Shown here: positions 1-5,776 of the stretch, piece by piece
Layout of the letters: every line of letters starts with the position of its first letter
Position numbering within the stretch: the first letter of the stretch is position 1
Assembly: GCA_045652135.1 (NCBI GenBank)
Contig: JAZRTS010000210.1
Span: forward strand, 1-14,703
Direction: 5' to 3'
Origin: RGIG7213 sp045652135
GTDB taxonomy: Bacteria; Bacillota; Clostridia; Oscillospirales; CAG-272
DNA: 14,703 nt
Translations under genes and position numbers: made by a program
The notes under the pieces: model-generated
The model's database searches: none
Seen by the model: only the letters and a program-made list of their open reading frames with translations
What the model was told of the DNA's origin: nothing

Positions 1-470
1 ATCTTGGCAATTTCGTGTCTTACACGGATATTCTTCTGCAAATGAGTACGGCGAAGGTCAAGGTATCTGTATTTGAGCAAAAGCTCATCACGTACATTGA
101 GTCCCTCTTTTATTTCAAACGGTGTTGTCTGCGCCGCAGAAAGAATTTTAAGCGACTTTACTTCAATTTCAACGTCACCGTTTTTAAGAGTCTTGTTGAC
201 AGCATCTCTCATTCTGACGATACCGCGTGCGGAAAGCACGTATTCGCTTCTTACCGAAAATGCCTTGTCAAATATTTCTTTGTCTGTATTTTCATCAAAT
301 GCAAGCTGTACAATTCCTTCTCTGTCACGAAGGTCAATGAATATGAGTGCGCCAAGGTCACGTCTGCGCTGTACCCAACCGCAAACGCAAACCTCCTTAC
401 CTATAAGCTCATTTGATATTTCACCGCAGTAATTTGTTCTTTTGTCCTGTACTGTAAACAATTCAGCCAT
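1..470 (-). CDS. aspS: Aspartyl-tRNA synthetase, N-terminal part (cut by window edge)
   Basis: Charges tRNA-Asp with aspartate in the cytoplasm. About 156 N-terminal residues are visible, starting MAELFTVQDKRTNYCGEI. They cover the OB-fold anticodon-binding domain (approximately residues 17-105, with the GWVQRRRDLGALIFIDLRDREG block) and the entry to the class II catalytic domain, where the family motif KYRYLDLRR is followed by NIRVRHEIAK. The ATG at 470 is preceded by AAGGAA (481-486), which overlaps the hisS stop codon. The gene lies 14 bases after hisS on the same strand, so the two are almost certainly co-transcribed, as is common in Firmicutes. The catalytic core and the C-terminus lie outside the window, so I cannot tell whether this is the discriminating or the non-discriminating form. 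Confidence 0.95.
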   Translation of the reverse strand, partial: MAELFTVQDKRTNYCGEISNELIGKEVCVCGWVQRRRDLGALIFIDLRDREGIVQLAFDENTDKEIFDKAFSVRSEYVLSARGIVRMRDAVNKTLKNGDVEIEVKSLKILSAAQTTPFEIKEGLNVRDELLLKYRYLDLRRTHLQKNIRVRHEIAK

Positions 471-484
471 TTTATTTTACTTCC

Positions 485-1756
485 TTATCTGTTTTTGAAA
501 AAATCCGCAAGAGCTTTAATTTCAACCTCTGTCTGTTCGCTCGTTGCCATATTTTTAAGTATTGCCTTACCGTTTTCAAGCTCGTTATCACCTATGATAG
601 CGGTAAATTCAGCACCTATTTTATCAGCGTACTTCATCTGTGCTTTAAGGCTTCTGCCAACAAGGTCACATTCAGCATAAATACCTGCATCACGGAGCTT
701 GTTTACGATTCCGAGCGCCTGTATCTGTGCATTTGTACCGAGAGATGCTATATAAAGCACGGGCTTCTTCTTAGACGGCAATTCCTTACCCGACATCTGA
801 AGTGCTATTATAAGTCTTGAAAGTCCCATTGCAAAGCCTACACCGGGGAGCTTAGGACCGCCTATTTCCTCAACGAGTCCGTCATATCTTCCGCCGCCGC
901 CGAGTGCAAGACGGCGAACGTTTCCGTCCTTATCGGGCTCACCTGGGCCGATTATCTCAAACACCGTTCTTGTATAATAGTCAAGACCTCTTACAATTCC
1001 CGTGTCCACCTTGTACGTTATACCCATGCTCTTAAGCGAATCCTCAACCGTCTTCATATGAGATGTGCAGTTTTCGCAAAGATAATCAAGCGTTTTGGGC
1101 GCATCCTTTGCAAGGTGCGCACATTCGGGATTCTTACAGTCAAGTATACGCAAAGGGTTTGTTTTAAGTCTTGTTTTGCAGGTGTCGCAAAGTGTGTCGT
1201 AATTTGCTGTATAATAATCTGTCAATGCCTTCTTGTAATGCGGACGGCATTCCTTACAGCCTATTGAGTTAATTTCAAGTGAATAGTCTGTAATACCAAG
1301 TGATTTTACGTAAGAGTCTGCAAGTGCAATAACAGATGCATCTGATGCGGCAGACTCAGAGCCGTACATTTCAACACCGTACTGATAAAATTCACGGTAT
1401 CTTCCCGAAGCAGGCTTTTCATATCTGAAACAGCTTATAAGATAGTAGAGCTTCAAAGGCATCGCATCGGAGCATCTGCCGTTTTCAACTATACTGCGTG
1501 CAATAGATGCCGTACCTTCGGGGCGAAGCGTCATAGAACGGTTGTCCTTATCAAAGAATGTATACATTTCCTTTTGCACAACATCGGTTGTATCACCGAC
1601 ACCTCTTGCAAAAAGCTCTGTCTGTTCAAAGGTCGGAAATCTTATCTCACCGAAGCCGTGTGTGTTTGATATTTCCCTTGCCTTTTCTTCAACGTACTGC
1701 CAAAGGGGTGTATCCTCGGGCATTATATCCATTGTTCCTCTCGGTTTTATTATCAT
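485..1756 (-). CDS. hisS: Histidyl-tRNA synthetase
   Basis: A 423-residue class II aminoacyl-tRNA synthetase, full length for the bacterial family. Residues 1-90 carry motif 1 and the start of the active site (GTMDIMPEDTPLW; TLRPEGTASIAR). Motif 2 is near 108-123 (CFRYEKPASGRYREFYQYG). The histidine-specific loop RGLDYYTRTVFE is at 256-267 and motif 3 near 285-315 (ALGGGGRYDGL, GVGFAMGLSRLI). The anticodon-binding domain fills the C-terminal 90 or so residues. The insertion domain (about 160-235) holds four cysteine pairs: C167/C170, C190/C193, C207/C212 and C227/C230. The start is chosen because ATG at 1756 has a GGAGAA ribosome site just upstream. It heads the hisS-aspS unit. I see no T-box leader, so regulation by uncharged tRNA-His is not supported here. 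Confidence 0.97.
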   Translation of the reverse strand: MIIKPRGTMDIMPEDTPLWQYVEEKAREISNTHGFGEIRFPTFEQTELFARGVGDTTDVVQKEMYTFFDKDNRSMTLRPEGTASIARSIVENGRCSDAMPLKLYYLISCFRYEKPASGRYREFYQYGVEMYGSESAASDASVIALADSYVKSLGITDYSLEINSIGCKECRPHYKKALTDYYTANYDTLCDTCKTRLKTNPLRILDCKNPECAHLAKDAPKTLDYLCENCTSHMKTVEDSLKSMGITYKVDTGIVRGLDYYTRTVFEIIGPGEPDKDGNVRRLALGGGGRYDGLVEEIGGPKLPGVGFAMGLSRLIIALQMSGKELPSKKKPVLYIASLGTNAQIQALGIVNKLRDAGIYAECDLVGRSLKAQMKYADKIGAEFTAIIGDNELENGKAILKNMATSEQTEVEIKALADFFKNR

Positions 1757-1796
1757 ATTTCTTCTCCGAAATCAAGTTATATTTTTTCACTTATAA

Positions 1797-1825
1797 TATA
1801 TACCACATTTTTTGGTATTTTTCAA
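1797..1825 (-). promoter_or_regulatory. Predicted sigma-A promoter of hisS-aspS
   Basis: On the minus strand TTGAAA (1820-1825) is followed after 17 bases by TATATA (1797-1802), about 40 bases before the hisS start. A 6-bp inverted repeat, ATACCA (1800-1805) and TGGTAT (1813-1818), sits inside the spacer and overlaps the -10 box. The second arm could equally be chance in AT-rich DNA. Confidence 0.6.
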
Positions 1826-1896
1826 CTGCTTTAAGGAAAAAAGTATGCAATTTATAGGCAAAAAATTGACAGTTTTTCATAAATAGAAAAAATGTA

Positions 1897-1925
1897 TTGA
1901 CAAAATATACCTCTTGTGATATACT
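1897..1925 (+). promoter_or_regulatory. Predicted sigma-A promoter of the thiT leader
   Basis: TTGACA (1897-1902) and TATACT (1920-1925) are separated by exactly 17 bases, close to consensus. Transcription would start near 1932, just before the riboswitch aptamer, which fits a riboswitch leader. Confidence 0.85.
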
Positions 1926-1934
1926 CAAGAAAAA

Positions 1935-2025
1935 TATTTACAGGGGAGCTTTTAAAGGCTGAGAGGAAGCGCACGCTTCGACCCGTTAACCTGATCCGGA
2001 TAATGCCGGCGTAGGCTCATAAGTG
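1935..2025 (+). promoter_or_regulatory. TPP riboswitch (THI element) of thiT
   Basis: The conserved thiamine-pyrophosphate aptamer blocks are present in order: GGGGAGC (1943-1949), GGCTGAGAG (1957-1965), ACCC (1981-1984), AACCTGATCCGGATAATGCC (from 1988) and GGCGTAGG (2008-2015). GAAGC (1966-1970) and GCTTC (1975-1979) form the variable P3-side hairpin; CCGG/CCGG around the AUAAU loop forms P5; CCT/AGG forms P4. The closing P1 stem is weak and AT-rich, so the outer limits are approximate. The element senses TPP and sits directly upstream of a terminator and the thiamine transporter gene, so excess TPP should switch transport off. Confidence 0.95.
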
Positions 2026-2043
2026 TTGTTATATAGAACTTTA

Positions 2044-2081
2044 GGGTGTTACGCAGCTGTTCGGCAGGTAACACCTTTTTT
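2044..2081 (+). terminator. Riboswitch-controlled intrinsic terminator before thiT
   Basis: GGGTGTTAC (2044-2052) pairs with GTAACACCT (2068-2076), nine pairs including one G-U. The loop side can form an extra CTG/CAG pair. Six T residues follow (2076-2081). The thiT Shine-Dalgarno GGAGG (2082-2086) begins immediately after the T run. This is the expected expression platform: TPP binding would favour the terminator. I did not find an obvious single antiterminator partner in 2016-2043. Confidence 0.85.
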
Positions 2082-2090
2082 GGAGGTTTT

Positions 2091-2714
2091 ATGAAACAAA
2101 CAACAAGACGGCTTTGCGAAAGCGGTATATTCATCGCCCTTGCGACCGTGCTTTCGATACTTAAAATTTTTGAGTTTTCATTCGGAGGAAGTATAACGGT
2201 TTTAAGTATGCTGCCAATCGTTATCCTTTCTTACCGTCACGGTGTAAAATGGGGACTTATGTGCGGATTTTCCTACAGCATTATTCAAATGCTTTTGGGT
2301 GTGAACACAATATCCGTCTTCGTCATGCCCGGTGAAAGTCAGATGGTTTGGTGGCGTGTTGTGCTTATGTGTTTGCTTGACTACGTGCTTGCATATACAG
2401 CGCTCGGTCTCGGCGGTGTTTTTGCAAAAAAAACACCTAAACGCGCGCTGATACTCGGCGTAATCCTCTCCCTCGGTGTTTGCTACTTTTTCCATGTGCT
2501 TTCGGGTGCTGTATTCTTCGGAACGTATGCGGATTGGTTCTTCGGTGAAGTTATGACAGGCGGCGTCGGCTCGTATATACTTGAAAAATTCACGGGAATT
2601 CCGCTTTATTTTCTGTATTCACTTATCTATAACGGATGCTATATGATACCTGAAATTATTTTGACGGTATTCGGCGGTATCGCTGTATCAGCAATACCTG
2701 CAATTAAGAAATGA
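2091..2714 (+). CDS. thiT: Thiamine transporter substrate-binding subunit, ThiT/YuaJ (ECF S-component)
   Basis: A 207-residue, very hydrophobic protein with about six predicted membrane helices. It starts MKQTTRRLCESGIFIALATV and has the ThiT-type pattern ALATVLSILKIFEFSFGGSITVLSMLPI, then RHGVKWGL, a central MVWWRV and YNGCYMIPE near the end. In the known family this S-component binds thiamine at the outer face of the membrane and needs a shared EcfA-EcfA'-EcfT energising module, which is not in this window. The start at 2091 is fixed by GGAGG at 2082-2086. Reading back to an earlier in-frame ATG would run through the terminator hairpin. The gene stands alone, controlled by the TPP riboswitch upstream, and is followed at once by a strong terminator. 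Confidence 0.93.
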   Translation: MKQTTRRLCESGIFIALATVLSILKIFEFSFGGSITVLSMLPIVILSYRHGVKWGLMCGFSYSIIQMLLGVNTISVFVMPGESQMVWWRVVLMCLLDYVLAYTALGLGGVFAKKTPKRALILGVILSLGVCYFFHVLSGAVFFGTYADWFFGEVMTGGVGSYILEKFTGIPLYFLYSLIYNGCYMIPEIILTVFGGIAVSAIPAIKK

Positions 2715-2716
2715 AT

Positions 2717-2752
2717 AAAAAATCAAGGCTGAATTATATGCCTTGATTTTTT
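2717..2752. terminator. Bidirectional intrinsic terminator between thiT and the amidase gene
   Basis: A perfect 13-bp stem, AAAAAATCAAGGC (2717-2729) with GCCTTGATTTTTT (2740-2752), and a 10-base loop. T runs follow on both strands. It begins 3 bases after the thiT stop and can also end the convergent amidase transcript. Confidence 0.9.
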
Positions 2753-2761
2753 ATTCTACAA

Positions 2762-2783
2762 GGACAGACACCCTCGACTGTCC
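2762..2783 (-). other. Small GC-containing hairpin downstream of the amidase gene
   Basis: GGACAG (2762-2767) pairs with CTGTCC (2778-2783) around a 10-base loop, 15 bases beyond the amidase stop. There is no good T run on either side. It may stabilise the 3' end or be a minor part of the termination region. Confidence 0.35.
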
Positions 2784-2798
2784 GTTTAACTCTTTTAT

Positions 2799-3365
2799 TT
2801 AATTCGTACCGAAATAGTTTATTATGCCGTCGTATATACCGAGTGCATAATCACCGGGATTTTCATTCATATTCCGTGCTTCGCCCGCATTTGTGATAAA
2901 GCCCATTTCAAGTAAAAGTGCGGGCATTGACGTTTTTCTTAAAACGTACAGTCCGGGACGTGCGAACACACCTCTCGGTTTCACACCGACAATATATTGA
3001 AGCCATTTCAAAATGCTCTCGGCAAGCGGCTTTGCCTTGCTCGTCTGGCTGTAAACAAACGCTTCGCTTCCCGTAGCCGATGAATTTGACGAAGCATTTG
3101 CGTGCAGACTTATAAAGTAGTCAGCGCCCCATTCATTTGCCGCACGGGTTCGTGCGGAAAGTGAGGTGGAATTACTCGTTCCGAGTATTTCATCGGGAGA
3201 GTTACGTGAGGTTATCGCTTCATATTCGGGATTTTTGTTAAGCATATCACGAAGAATTATGCCTATTTTATAAGTGAGGTCTGCTTCCTGCAGTCCGTTT
3301 CCCTCTGCCCCTGAATTTGGATTTCTCGGATTGTGTCCTTGGTCGATAAAAATTTTGATTGCCAT
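2799..3365 (-). CDS. N-acetylmuramoyl-L-alanine amidase (Amidase_3, CwlC-like, no signal peptide)
   Basis: A 188-residue single-domain zinc amidase that would cut the bond between muramic acid and L-alanine in peptidoglycan. It starts MAIKIFIDQGHNPRN. Expected metal ligands are H11 (DQGHN), E27 (GLQEADL) and H88 (SLHAN), with catalytic E153 (LLLEMGF). The surrounding family pattern is complete (SARTRAANEWGADYFISLHA; VLRKTSMPALLLEMG). There is no signal peptide, membrane helix or wall-binding repeat, so it resembles cytoplasmic CwlC-type mother-cell lysis enzymes or phage-type amidases; no phage gene lies nearby. The start at 3365 is chosen for AAGGAG just upstream; the longer in-frame start at 3449 would run through the upstream gene's terminator and adds no conserved sequence. 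I could not assign a clear promoter. Substrate timing (sporulation versus growth) is inference. Confidence 0.9.
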   Translation of the reverse strand: MAIKIFIDQGHNPRNPNSGAEGNGLQEADLTYKIGIILRDMLNKNPEYEAITSRNSPDEILGTSNSTSLSARTRAANEWGADYFISLHANASSNSSATGSEAFVYSQTSKAKPLAESILKWLQYIVGVKPRGVFARPGLYVLRKTSMPALLLEMGFITNAGEARNMNENPGDYALGIYDGIINYFGTN

Positions 3366-3441
3366 AAATAACTCCTTATACGGTTTGTTATAGTATATTA
3401 CGGCAATGCATTTAATGTGATAAAATTTGAAATTATAAGAG

Positions 3442-3472
3442 AAAGGCAACTCAAATTATTTGAGTTGCCTTT
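3442..3472 (-). terminator. Intrinsic terminator of the zinc-ribbon membrane protein gene
   Basis: A perfect 14-bp inverted repeat, AAAGGCAACTCAAA (3442-3455) and TTTGAGTTGCCTTT (3459-3472), with a 3-base loop. It begins 13 bases after the stop codon at 3486 (minus strand). The T run beyond the stem is short (CCTTTCTC), so termination may be incomplete and some transcripts could reach the amidase gene. Confidence 0.75.
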
Positions 3473-3485
3473 ACTATATTGATTT

Positions 3486-5540
3486 TTAGAAATCCCAACC
3501 ATAGAGGGAGTTGTAGCAATCCTCACAAACGAGCCACTCCTCACCCTCGACATCTACGTATGTATAGGGTGAACCACCGCACATCTGGCACGAATACTCA
3601 TCAACAGCGGGATAAGAAGGCTCTGCAGTACCTGTCATACCTGACATAAGCTCTTCAAGCGGGAGATTTTCACCAAGCACATTTTGTATCTTTTCCAAAA
3701 GCGATGTAGGATCCATTTCTGTCGCCCACGCTTCGATGTCTTCTGTGTAATCGCTGTGGAGCGATACTTCTGTTGCATCCTTCATATCTGCCTTTGAACC
3801 GAGCGTTACAAGAGCGTCTCCGTCATACTTTAATTTAAATTCAGCAGAAGCGGATTTTTCAGATGTTGCAAATGTCATCTCAAACTTTACCTTTGAAATA
3901 TCGATGCTTTCATCAGCAACTTCAGCGCCTACTTCTTCTGCAAAATCCTTACCGGGTTCAAGAATGAATGTACCGTTTATGTATCCGTTTTCTTCAAACG
4001 CTTTAACATCGAAATCCTTGATCTCAAGCTCTACGAATTCCTTGTCAGAAGCTTCAATATTTACCTTACCTGAAATCTTGCCCTTTGCCTCTGTCGTTTT
4101 TGCTGTTACTGCAAGTACCGTCATGGTTGAATCTTTCATATAGAATTCATATCCTGTTTCCTTACCGTCAACAGCAGAACCTACAAATATTTCAGCATCA
4201 GCAGAGGGGATCTTTATCTTGACAGCAACTGTTTCACTGCTGCTGTTTACCCACATTGTAAGCTTGATAGCTGCTTTTGTATCAAGGTCTTCTTCGTCAT
4301 AGTCAGTCATATCGTCAAGAAAATCGGTGACAGCATCCTTGAATTCTGTATACAAGTCGCTTGCTGTCATATCCGTCATTTCTTCAACGTCTGCTTCCAT
4401 ATCTTCGGCGATCTTGATTATTGCGTTATAATATTCTTCGATAAACGTTTTGATGTCTTTATCGTCTTTTGCTTCCGTCAGAACTGCCTTGCAAATATTG
4501 AAAACGAGTTTTTCGTTGATCTTAAGATCGAAGCGTGTTGTGCTCTGTACGATGCCCTCTATTTCAAGGTCTTCGGATACTCTTTCAACCTCTGTTATCT
4601 GTTCAAGAACGATCTTGATGTACTTTTCAAGAAGCTTTTCCAGAAGCTTTGAATCGGGTGCGTTTTCGGAAATGCTTGTAAGAACCTTTCTTAACATTTC
4701 TTCCGTTTCTGCAGAATCTGCTGCCAAAAGTCCATCAAGTCCGGATATACCTACAGACGGCATTGCATCTTCCTGAATTTCATCCATATTGATATATTCG
4801 TTATTCTTCAGATTGATGCGCACTGCCTTCTGATTAAGTTCGGGTATTGCAAAAGATACGTTGAATTCATCATCAAAACGGAATTCAAGTGTCGCAATTT
4901 TTTCGCTTCCTGCCGACAAAGCAAGATCAAGCGCTCCTACCTTGCCAAAGGAATTTATCTTGTAATCAACCGAAAGCTTGTTTTCAGTAATACCAATCTC
5001 GTCGATCTTCTCCTTGAGCATTCCGTCAAGCTCAACGTAAAGGCTGCCCTCTGCAGCTACATTTGCGCTTTTTGTTTCTTCTTTTGCCGCTGTGCCGCAG
5101 AATTTAACAGATTCATCATAAAGGTCTATAAACGAATCTGAAAATGCGCTGACTGAATTTCCGAGTGCATAACGGTAGTGCGTTTCGGGCGATGACATCT
5201 TCATAACCAACGTCTGCGCCTTTGAGCTGAATGCAAATACACAACCCAAAATCGCAACGACTGCAACAACAGCCGCAATTATGGGAAGCTTCAACGATTT
5301 TTTCTTGGGCTGTTCAACAACAGGTGCCGCAGCAGGTGCTTCTGCTTCCTCGCTTGCCTGTTCTTGGGCGGATGCTTCTTCAGCCTTCACTTCTTCGGCT
5401 ATCGTTTCCGCTGCTGTTTCTTCTGCTTTAACTTCTTCAACATTTTCGCTATTGCTTACCTGTTCTTCCGCAGCCTTACTGCAAAATTCACAGGATGTGC
5501 TGCCTTCGGGTATAGGTTTACCACAATCTCTGCAAAACAT
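3486..5540 (-). CDS. Large membrane-anchored protein with N-terminal zinc ribbon and C-terminal Cys cluster; function unknown
   Basis: A 684-residue protein. Residues 3-20 form a short zinc ribbon of the cytoplasmic-anchor type (CRDCGKPIPEGSTSCEFC, Cys 3, 6, 17, 20). Residues 21-80 are a Glu/Ala-rich, probably disordered linker with repeated VKAEE units. After KKKSLK comes one membrane helix (about 85-105). The remaining 530 or so residues are acidic, rich in Lys/Glu/Asp and Thr, with long alternating strands of the kind seen in extracytoplasmic beta-rich or LolA/DUF-type domains; I do not recognise the family. The very end holds a second cluster, C651/C654 and C672/C675 (CQMC, 17 residues, CEDC). 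With the N-terminus inside, the second cluster would be outside the cell. AGGAGG precedes the ATG at 5540. It has its own strong promoter and terminator, so it is likely monocistronic. Function cannot be assigned from sequence. Confidence 0.85.
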   Translation of the reverse strand: MFCRDCGKPIPEGSTSCEFCSKAAEEQVSNSENVEEVKAEETAAETIAEEVKAEEASAQEQASEEAEAPAAAPVVEQPKKKSLKLPIIAAVVAVVAILGCVFAFSSKAQTLVMKMSSPETHYRYALGNSVSAFSDSFIDLYDESVKFCGTAAKEETKSANVAAEGSLYVELDGMLKEKIDEIGITENKLSVDYKINSFGKVGALDLALSAGSEKIATLEFRFDDEFNVSFAIPELNQKAVRINLKNNEYINMDEIQEDAMPSVGISGLDGLLAADSAETEEMLRKVLTSISENAPDSKLLEKLLEKYIKIVLEQITEVERVSEDLEIEGIVQSTTRFDLKINEKLVFNICKAVLTEAKDDKDIKTFIEEYYNAIIKIAEDMEADVEEMTDMTASDLYTEFKDAVTDFLDDMTDYDEEDLDTKAAIKLTMWVNSSSETVAVKIKIPSADAEIFVGSAVDGKETGYEFYMKDSTMTVLAVTAKTTEAKGKISGKVNIEASDKEFVELEIKDFDVKAFEENGYINGTFILEPGKDFAEEVGAEVADESIDISKVKFEMTFATSEKSASAEFKLKYDGDALVTLGSKADMKDATEVSLHSDYTEDIEAWATEMDPTSLLEKIQNVLGENLPLEELMSGMTGTAEPSYPAVDEYSCQMCGGSPYTYVDVEGEEWLVCEDCYNSLYGWDF

Positions 5541-5569
5541 AATTAATTCCTCCTGAATATATTTTCGCC

Positions 5570-5598
5570 ATTATAGCACATAATTGTTCAAATTTCAA
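5570..5598 (-). promoter_or_regulatory. Predicted sigma-A promoter of the zinc-ribbon membrane protein gene
   Basis: On the minus strand TTGAAA (5593-5598) and TATAAT (5570-5575) are 17 bases apart, with a TG one base before the -10 box (TGCTATAAT). This is near-consensus with an extended -10 element, predicting strong expression. The start would be about 25 bases before the coding region. Confidence 0.8.
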
Positions 5599-5715
5599 TA
5601 CTTTTCGATTAAAATATGCAATGTTATGTGCATTAAATATTATTTTGACTACAATATTCGCTCTGTTAAGTATACGGTGATAAGTAAATTTTGTGCAAAA
5701 ATTAAAACAAATGCT

Positions 5716-5743
5716 TTGATTTTTAAAATGATTATGATATAAT
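5716..5743 (+). promoter_or_regulatory. Predicted promoter of uvrB-uvrA-HIRAN
   Basis: TTGATT (5716-5721) and TATAAT (5738-5743) with a 16-base spacer, about 33 bases before the uvrB start. A second TATAAT lies a few bases further on (5748-5753). I found no GAAC-N4-GTTC LexA site in 5541-5776. Confidence 0.65.
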
Positions 5744-5776
5744 AAGTATAATATTGTATTAAACGAGGAGAAAAAG

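Noticed and set aside
73..432. Plus-strand reading frames over aspS and hisS (such as 73-432 and 1542-1796)
   Set aside because: They are antisense shadows of strongly conserved synthetase genes and have no ribosome sites.
1757..1900. T-box leader upstream of hisS
   Set aside because: The predicted promoter lies only about 40 bases before the start. The T-box core sequence and a specifier hairpin are absent, leaving no room for a leader.
2046..2090. A longer thiT beginning at ATG 2046
   Set aside because: This stretch forms the terminator hairpin of the riboswitch, and the extra residues are not ThiT-like. The GGAGG at 2082 points to 2091.
5541..5776. LexA (SOS) box upstream of uvrB
   Set aside because: I looked for GAAC-N4-GTTC and close variants and found none. 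A lone GTTC at 5586 has no partner.
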